Under the pieces are notes generated by a model, which was not told the origin of the DNA, made no database searches, and saw only the letters and a list, made by a program, of their open reading frames with translations. Positions 58,901 through 64,000 of a stretch of DNA of 64,000 bases are shown here, one piece after another. Made by a program: the position numbers and the translations under genes. The stretch lies in assembly GCA_026413225.1 (NCBI GenBank), contig CM048553.1, positions 145,445,690 through 145,509,689 of the forward strand, read 5' to 3'. How positions within the stretch are numbered: the first letter of the stretch is position 1; every line of letters begins with the position of its first letter. The DNA is from Otis tarda. Lineage: Eukaryota > Chordata > Aves > Otidiformes > Otididae.

Positions 58901-60498
58901 TCTTACCGTGACCAATCATGGAAGCAGGATTTCTGCAAGGAATATGTCATGTAACTGGTAGCTTATATGAGTACTGGGAGATGTGGCTATTTGTTCTGTA
59001 ATTCTTTATGCCCTTTCTCTGTCTTGATAGAGTCATACGTTTCTATGTGACTTAGGCAGCTAGTGAGGGGAGGAGTGAGTTCTTGTCGTTGGCCTTTAGC
59101 TTCTCTCACTTTTCTGTTTGTTTGGCTGAACAGCTTCCAGAACCTAAGCAGGTTTGAGACATAGGGCAGTGTTGTTTAGCTGTACGTTCACAGGCACAGA
59201 GTTCTATGATCACCAAAGAATCTGTGCTATGCTTTGATTTACCTTTTTTTTGTTCCTTTTTTTGAATGTTTTCAGATAGTTATTAAAAAACGAGAGCCTT
59301 TAAATTTTGGGATTCCAGAGGGAAACACAGGATTCTCTAGCAGATTAGCAGCTACACAAGATATTCCTTTTATTCACCAGTCTGTAAGTATGCTCTAAGT
59401 ATTGATCTTGTATTTGGCAGTTAACTGACTGTTCTGTACCAGAAGGAATAGTCGCCTAAGGTCTGCATTCTGGGGAGCAAGAGGAATAGTTGTGGAATAA
59501 TGTAAACTTTTAGAATGGGGTGTTTGGTTTAAAACAATGAAGTAATTAATCTAATTTTTAACTAATTTATTCTACTGATAAACTTAACAGATTACTGATA
59601 AAAAGGTAAGAAGCTTCCAAAAACTTGTATATTTGCAAATCTTCTAAAGCAACAGATTATACATTTTTGATTTCTGCACAGTAAGTTCCTAACAAAAGAG
59701 TCGAAGGCTTTTTTTTTTTTTTTTCTTGAAAACCTGTGAATTACCTTTGCTTTATTATCTTGGACCCACATCTAACTTTCTGTTTCACCCCTCCTTTCTG
59801 TAGAGATTGTATTCTAACAGCCTCCTAATTTTTGCTCTTTAGCCTTTGAAAAAATAGTCTAGTTACCTAACAGCCTGGCTGTTTAGAGGGAGATGCTCTC
59901 TCTTCCGCTTTGCCGCCTTTAACAGTGCTTCTGCTTGGATTACCATAGTGCACAAAAGGGTCTAGGCAGAAAGCTGTACAGAATGGTCATACTGCTTCCT
60001 TAGAGTGTCCATAGTGAGAATAAGTCAGGAAAGGACTTCTAGTGAATAAAAGCATTGCTCAAGTAATATTGGATACACAAACATGTCGATGTACATGTTA
60101 GTTTGTCCATTCAACTTCCATAAATCTTATATGCTATCTACTCATCTGCTCGACTTATATTCTTCTTCCTAAAAATGCACTCCAGTACTTCCTTCCTTCC
60201 TTTGTTACTCAATAGGATAAAAAAAAAACCCTTGAATAATTAACTGGAAAAAGTCCGTATTAGAGCAGGGGAAAATGCATAGACAATAAGCTGGGAAGTA
60301 CTGTCGTATCTCAAATATTTCTGGAAGTCTGAAGCATCAAAGTTAAAAATACAAATGTTTTATCTAATTTTTCCATGTGCTTAGAGCTTCTCTTCTTTTG
60401 TTTCAGCCTGAACTAGGAGACTTGGATACTTGGCAAGAAAATACTAATGCCTGGGAAGAAGAGGAAGATGCTGCCTGGCAGGCAGAAGAAGTTCTAAG
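52826..60498 (+). CDS. EBAG9: EBAG9 (RCAS1), coding exons for residues 1-173; last exon beyond right edge
   Basis: Coding segments 52826-52908, 56736-56814, 57017-57175, 59276-59383 and 60407-60498 join in frame into 173 codons plus two bases of a protein matching vertebrate EBAG9 (about 213 residues). Residues 8-27 form a hydrophobic, cysteine-containing N-terminal segment (LFKICTCLAAVLSF) that anchors the family in Golgi membranes. A basic stretch (RSGRGRK) follows, then WSSWDEDAP, the KTQK/IVIKKREPLNFGIP block and a very acidic tract (WEEEEDAAWQAEEVLR). The expected basic coiled-coil C-terminus is not in the window. The family modulates Golgi trafficking, O-glycan display and regulated secretion; this is established elsewhere, not shown here. 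The human gene was named for an estrogen-receptor-binding fragment; I see no perfect palindromic estrogen element here. Confidence 0.96.
53821..53864. repeat. 22-bp unit, two exact tandem copies
   Basis: The unit CAACTGGTTGGTAAATTCAC plus TA occurs at 53821-53842 and again at 53843-53864 without mismatch. In EBAG9 intron 2. Confidence 0.95.
55064..55556 (-). mobile_element. CR1 LINE 3' fragment
   Basis: Reverse tail GAATCATAGAATGGTTAGGG. A 128-codon minus frame (55147-55533) of the ORF2 C-terminus is still open ([20 protein letters not shown]), so this copy is also relatively little decayed. Confidence 0.93.
56736..56814 (+). CDS. EBAG9: EBAG9 second coding exon
   Basis: 79 bp encoding RSGRGRKLSGDQITLPTTV and DYSSVPKQ. 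The acceptor is TTTCTTTCAG and the donor GTAATT. Ends in phase 0. Confidence 0.95.
57017..57175 (+). CDS. EBAG9: EBAG9 third coding exon
   Basis: 159 bp encoding PEVEDWSSWDEDAPTSVKI through PDYFKDMTPTIRKTQK. The acceptor is TTCTATTCAG and the donor GTAGGT. Phase 0 at both ends. Only 202 bp of intron separate it from the previous exon. Confidence 0.95.
57838..58050 (+). mobile_element. Old CR1 LINE 3' fragment
   Basis: Diverged but recognisable: GTGCTGGAATAGCTTACCAG, CCATCTCTGGAAATTTTCAAG and CCCCTTCCAACCTGAATC near the end. Boundaries approximate. Confidence 0.75.
59276..59383 (+). CDS. EBAG9: EBAG9 fourth coding exon
   Basis: 108 bp encoding IVIKKREPLNFGIPEGNTG to AATQDIPFIHQS. The acceptor is ATGTTTTCAG and the donor GTAAGT. 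Phase 0 at both ends. Confidence 0.95.
60407..60498 (+). CDS. EBAG9: EBAG9 fifth coding exon
   Basis: 92 bp encoding PELGDLDTWQENTNAWEEEE then DAAWQAEEVL plus two bases. The acceptor is TTGTTTCAG and the donor GTAACC. No exon for the remaining QQK-type coiled coil is seen in 60499-64000. Confidence 0.95.
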
Positions 60499-61360
60499 GT
60501 AACCGAAAATAATGTTACACCATGTAAACTTTTACGTGTAAAAGAATCAAATACAAGCTTGTTTGTTGTAACACCTTTCTGAAAAGTGCTAAGATAAACA
60601 ATTCTTAAGACAAATTATTTTTATGCATCTGATCTTTGTGACTGGTACTTGGCAGAATACATTTCGGATCTAACCAATTTAGTAAATGAGATGGCAGGGG
60701 AAATCTAAGAATCGTTGGAACAACACACCAACCTTCCCCTAAAACCAAGCAATTTATTATACACAAATAACATGTTTCAACTTAAGTAAAATACCTCTAA
60801 ATGTCCTTGTAAAAGGATCATAACCATATGCTGTAGAGTAAAAATAGTTTAGCATAGAAGGTGAAGTGGTAAGTATGTTCTTTGAATCCCTGTAGGAGCT
60901 ATGCATTTCTAACTAACTTGACTAAACTAGCTGAAAAGGCTTGAGTGTAAAATCAGTGTCTTGCACAAAGTTAGCATGAGTACTTCATCTGTTCTATTTG
61001 TGTTGGGTTTTTTTCCCCTCTTAAGAACACACAGAAGGAGTATGAAGGGTAAAGAGATGCAGTTTAAGTTCAATCAAGAGATTGAGTTTAAGTTAATCAC
61101 CCACAATGGTTTGAATTGACAGTGACTTTTATTAACTGTTTTGTTTCAAGGTTTTATCAAACTTTAATTGTTTGCTGCATCTTCAGATAACCTGCCTCAG
61201 ATGGCTTCAGCTTCCTAAACTGTTCTCATTCTACTCACAAAAACCAATAACATGGCTTCAGTGGGATAATAGTGATAATATGAAAGGACATAATATATTC
61301 AAAAATAATTCTAGAACTGTGAATCTTTAAAGGAAAAAAAAAAGATGTTTGGTGGGGGTT

Positions 61361-61406
61361 TTTTTTTGTTTTGTTTTGGTTTTTTTTGTTTTGTTTTGGT
61401 TTTTTT
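61361..61406. repeat. T/G-rich tract with an exact 20-bp tandem repeat
   Basis: TTTTTTTGTTTTGTTTTGGT occurs at 61361-61380 and again at 61381-61400, then runs into T6. A similar G/T-rich tract lies at 61660-61755 and another T-rich one at 63311-63354. Confidence 0.85.
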
Positions 61407-64000
61407 AAAGATTCTGGTGAACTATTTATTGTAACATTTGGGAAAATTTACTTTTTTTCAACCAGTAGAATAAGACAAGAGGGAAGTCACCAGCACACTT
61501 TTGATGCATTAATGATAGGTAATAGATTCAACCAATTCTAATTTTGTCAGTCTTGCTCTGCAGCACCTTAACATGTGAGAATAGAGTTGTACAGCAAATA
61601 TTTTTGTAAGCTTAGTCAGATACCTCTGTGTGTATATTCTGGTCAATAGCTTAGTGTTTTGGTGGGGTGTGGTTTGTTTTGGTTTGGTCGTTTTTTTTGT
61701 GGATTTTTGTTGTTGTTGTTCTGGGGTTTTTTGTTGGTTTTTTTTTTTTTTTAAACTTCAGTACTAAAGTGTTTCAGGTCTTGTCTTTCACTAACATATT
61801 ACAGAAGTAAAAGCTTTGTGATATGAATGATGTGCCTTTGGGCTGTTTTTGTTCCAAGGATAATACATTTTCCAATAAAGAATATCAGAAGACTCACTAA
61901 GATCTTTAATCTCTAAAGTGCAATCTACTGAGACTTAATCTATGATGCACCAGACAAAGAAAATGAAAAACAATGAAAAATACTGCTTTTTTTTGCCTTT
62001 TTTTTAAACTGAGAAATGAAACGACTATTTTTGCTAACTGTAGAGGCCACATTGTACTTAACCCTTACCACATTCCATTACAGATGTTTTTAGAACTATG
62101 AAAAGAAGTACTCAAACTTTCCGAAGCAGGGACTTGTCCTATACAAATTAGTTACTACAAATAATCTGGTGTGTGCATATGTCATCTTATTTCTGGAGCA
62201 TAAAATTTGTGTGGTGAACATTCCCAGGATGGTCCAAGGTATATTGTCTGCCAGCTGTCAGATTCATGCTCTCGAATACTTAGTAAGAGAAACCTCTGAC
62301 TTAGGGATAGCAGTGAGGTTTTCCCACAAAATCAATTTATCAAAATTTCATCTTATGTTATCGCTGTCTTAAACATTTCAGCCTGATATCTTTACTATTG
62401 AAAGGCTTCAGGTGAGGTGGTTAATTTTCATAGAATTCTTGCCTGGCCTCACTAAAAATTATCAGACTTTACTTGTTTTAGAAGGAGTGTGTATGTGTCC
62501 AAATATTTCTAGTAGAAAGAACATGATCAGAACTGTAACTGTCTGTGTTTCATGCTGCTTGGCCAGCTTTGAATGACCACTTCAGATCATTGTATAAGCT
62601 GTATCCCAGCTCTATGAAGTAAAACCTTTGTTTTATTCATGACACATCAAATTACAATGTTTTTCTGTAATTGAGGAAAATGCTGGCTGATTTTTTAGCA
62701 AGACTGATAGGTAGTATCTTCTGAGTTTACAGTTTCTCATGCAGTAGACATCTGTGATATAATTAACATCTAACATTTAACATAAAACTCAAGTATAGTA
62801 CCTGACAGGCCTGGCTCTGTTTCACCAGACTATAGTAAGGAAGCGGTCTGGAATTTCTTCCTAATGCTAAAAGACTGTGTTGTGGTTTACAAAATGATCT
62901 GAAGATTTCAGTTGGAAAACAAAGTCCCTCTAAGCCTCCAGAGTGTTCATGCTGACTGTAGACCAGCAGTGCTTATTGAGAATGAAATTGAGTGTGCAGA
63001 AAAATTAAGGATCTCCTTAGCTAGCTGTGTCTGAGTATCTGTTGGTGCTCAGTATTCAGAAGTGTCAGACTGGAGTAATTTTTGTGTAGCAATGGAGTAC
63101 GGATCAATCATGCAAAAATTGGCTGTGGCCTGCAAAATAGCAGAGGAAACTATATCCGGTGGCCTCTCTGGTGACTTAGTGCGTGTGTCTAAGAGTCAAA
63201 TAAGCACCTATAATAAGCCAGATGCTTCCTAGAATCAAAGCATGCTGAAAGAGTGGTGAGGAGTAGGCTTCTAGTGCCTGAAAAGTTCCTGTTGTCTGGT
63301 TTGTGTTGGTTGGTTTTTTTTTTTTTTTCGGTTTTTTTCTTTTTTTTTTCCCCACTCCCCAGCAGGTTCTGGGCTGGGATGCACTGAAATTTTCCAGTCA
63401 GTAATGAATCAGTGTAGTGGATGATGAACTGGACTTTCAGTTAATTAAAGTTAGTTAGAACTTGGTCTCTTCTGTAAATTGTAGATGCCTATCTGCATCT
63501 TCAGACTTTGATACCAATGAAGTTTTTTTTCCCAGAGGGAACAGTTAAGCTAAATGCTGGTGCATTTTTAATTGTGTTGAAGTAAAAGACCAAATAGTAT
63601 GAACTCATTCTTATTACAGTTTTTCAGTATGTATACAGTAAATAAAAACATACTGGAATAAGAATGTTTGCTAGCAGTGTTCTGTTTATAATTAGTATTC
63701 TGCTAAGCAATGAGAGATGTTTAGGTTTTTTTTGGACATAACTTGCAAAGCAAAGTTGACATCAGGAATGAATACTTTCCTGGTTTAAATGGCTTAAATC
63801 ATTCCATCCGAACTCTGCTGAACTCCTTGCTTTGCAACCCAAAAAAAGTGAGTCAGATATGGTTGCAGTTCGTCATAAGCTCCTTTATTGAGCAATGAAA
63901 CCTTTCTGAGCCTGAAAGGTATAACTTTATGTTGAAAACATGCAAGAAGTTTGAAATAGAGGTCAACGTTTTGAATAATGACCAAGTAAAAGAGTAGTGG

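Larger units (their letters stand above)
52909..59275 (+). other. EBAG9: EBAG9 introns 2, 3 and 4
   Basis: Intron 2 (52909-56735) carries a 22-bp tandem duplication and a minus-oriented CR1 (55064-55556). Intron 3 (56815-57016) is only 202 bp. Intron 4 (57176-59275) carries an old CR1 (57838-58050). No other feature seen. Confidence 0.8.
59384..64000 (+). other. EBAG9: EBAG9 intron 5 and partial intron 6
   Basis: Intron 5 is 59384-60406. The partial intron 6 runs from 60499 to the window end and is marked by several T- and G/T-rich tracts (61351-61406, 61660-61755, 63311-63354). No CR1, LTR or exon is recognisable. Confidence 0.75.

Noticed and set aside
1-64000. CRISPR arrays, operons, prophage or full-length provirus
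   Set aside because: Intron-containing vertebrate genes, CR1 and solo LTRs throughout; no retroviral internal region and no regularly spaced repeats with spacers.

Overview
This window is vertebrate nuclear DNA, almost certainly avian. It carries about a dozen CR1 LINE fragments whose 3' ends read ATTCTATGATTCT (or the reverse complement), short introns, TATA-less CpG-island promoters and bird-type ERV solo LTRs. The family of the LTRs at 16.8 and 18.9 kb is one I associate with Neoaves, but I cannot name the species. There is no operon, CRISPR array or prokaryotic content.

Three protein-coding genes are recognisable. (1) NUDCD1 lies on the minus strand. Its first six coding exons (residues 1-345, about 60% of the usual 580-residue protein) run from the start codon at 27485 down to 3165, and the rest lies beyond the left edge. 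(2) ENY2 lies on the plus strand and is complete: four coding exons from 28146 to 32258, 96 residues, with a polyadenylation signal at 32417. It is divergent from NUDCD1, and both leave one CpG-island promoter with three ACTAC-type motifs. (3) EBAG9 lies on the plus strand. A non-coding first exon sits in a second CpG island near 45.1 kb, and coding exons run from 52826 to 60498 (residues 1-173 of about 213). The last coding exon is beyond the right edge. All coding splice junctions are GT-AG and keep the reading frame.

The roughly 12 kb between ENY2 and EBAG9 (32.4-44.8 kb) holds CR1 pieces, a 794-bp solo LTR and possible old SINE scraps, but no gene I can recognise. In mammals the very large gene PKHD1L1 occupies this interval, so its apparent absence here is the most notable gene-level observation.

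Repeat structure supplies most of the other observations: an exact 150-bp direct duplication in NUDCD1 intron 1; two solo LTRs bounded by 5-bp target duplications (16797-17331 and 40758-41551); an inverted pair of related LTRs flanking NUDCD1 exon 2; and a CR1 3' end that stops about 40 bp before the EBAG9 first coding exon. The three gene products act in separate processes (NudC-type chaperoning; SAGA/TREX-2 transcription and mRNA export; Golgi/secretory control). I see no new multi-gene system.
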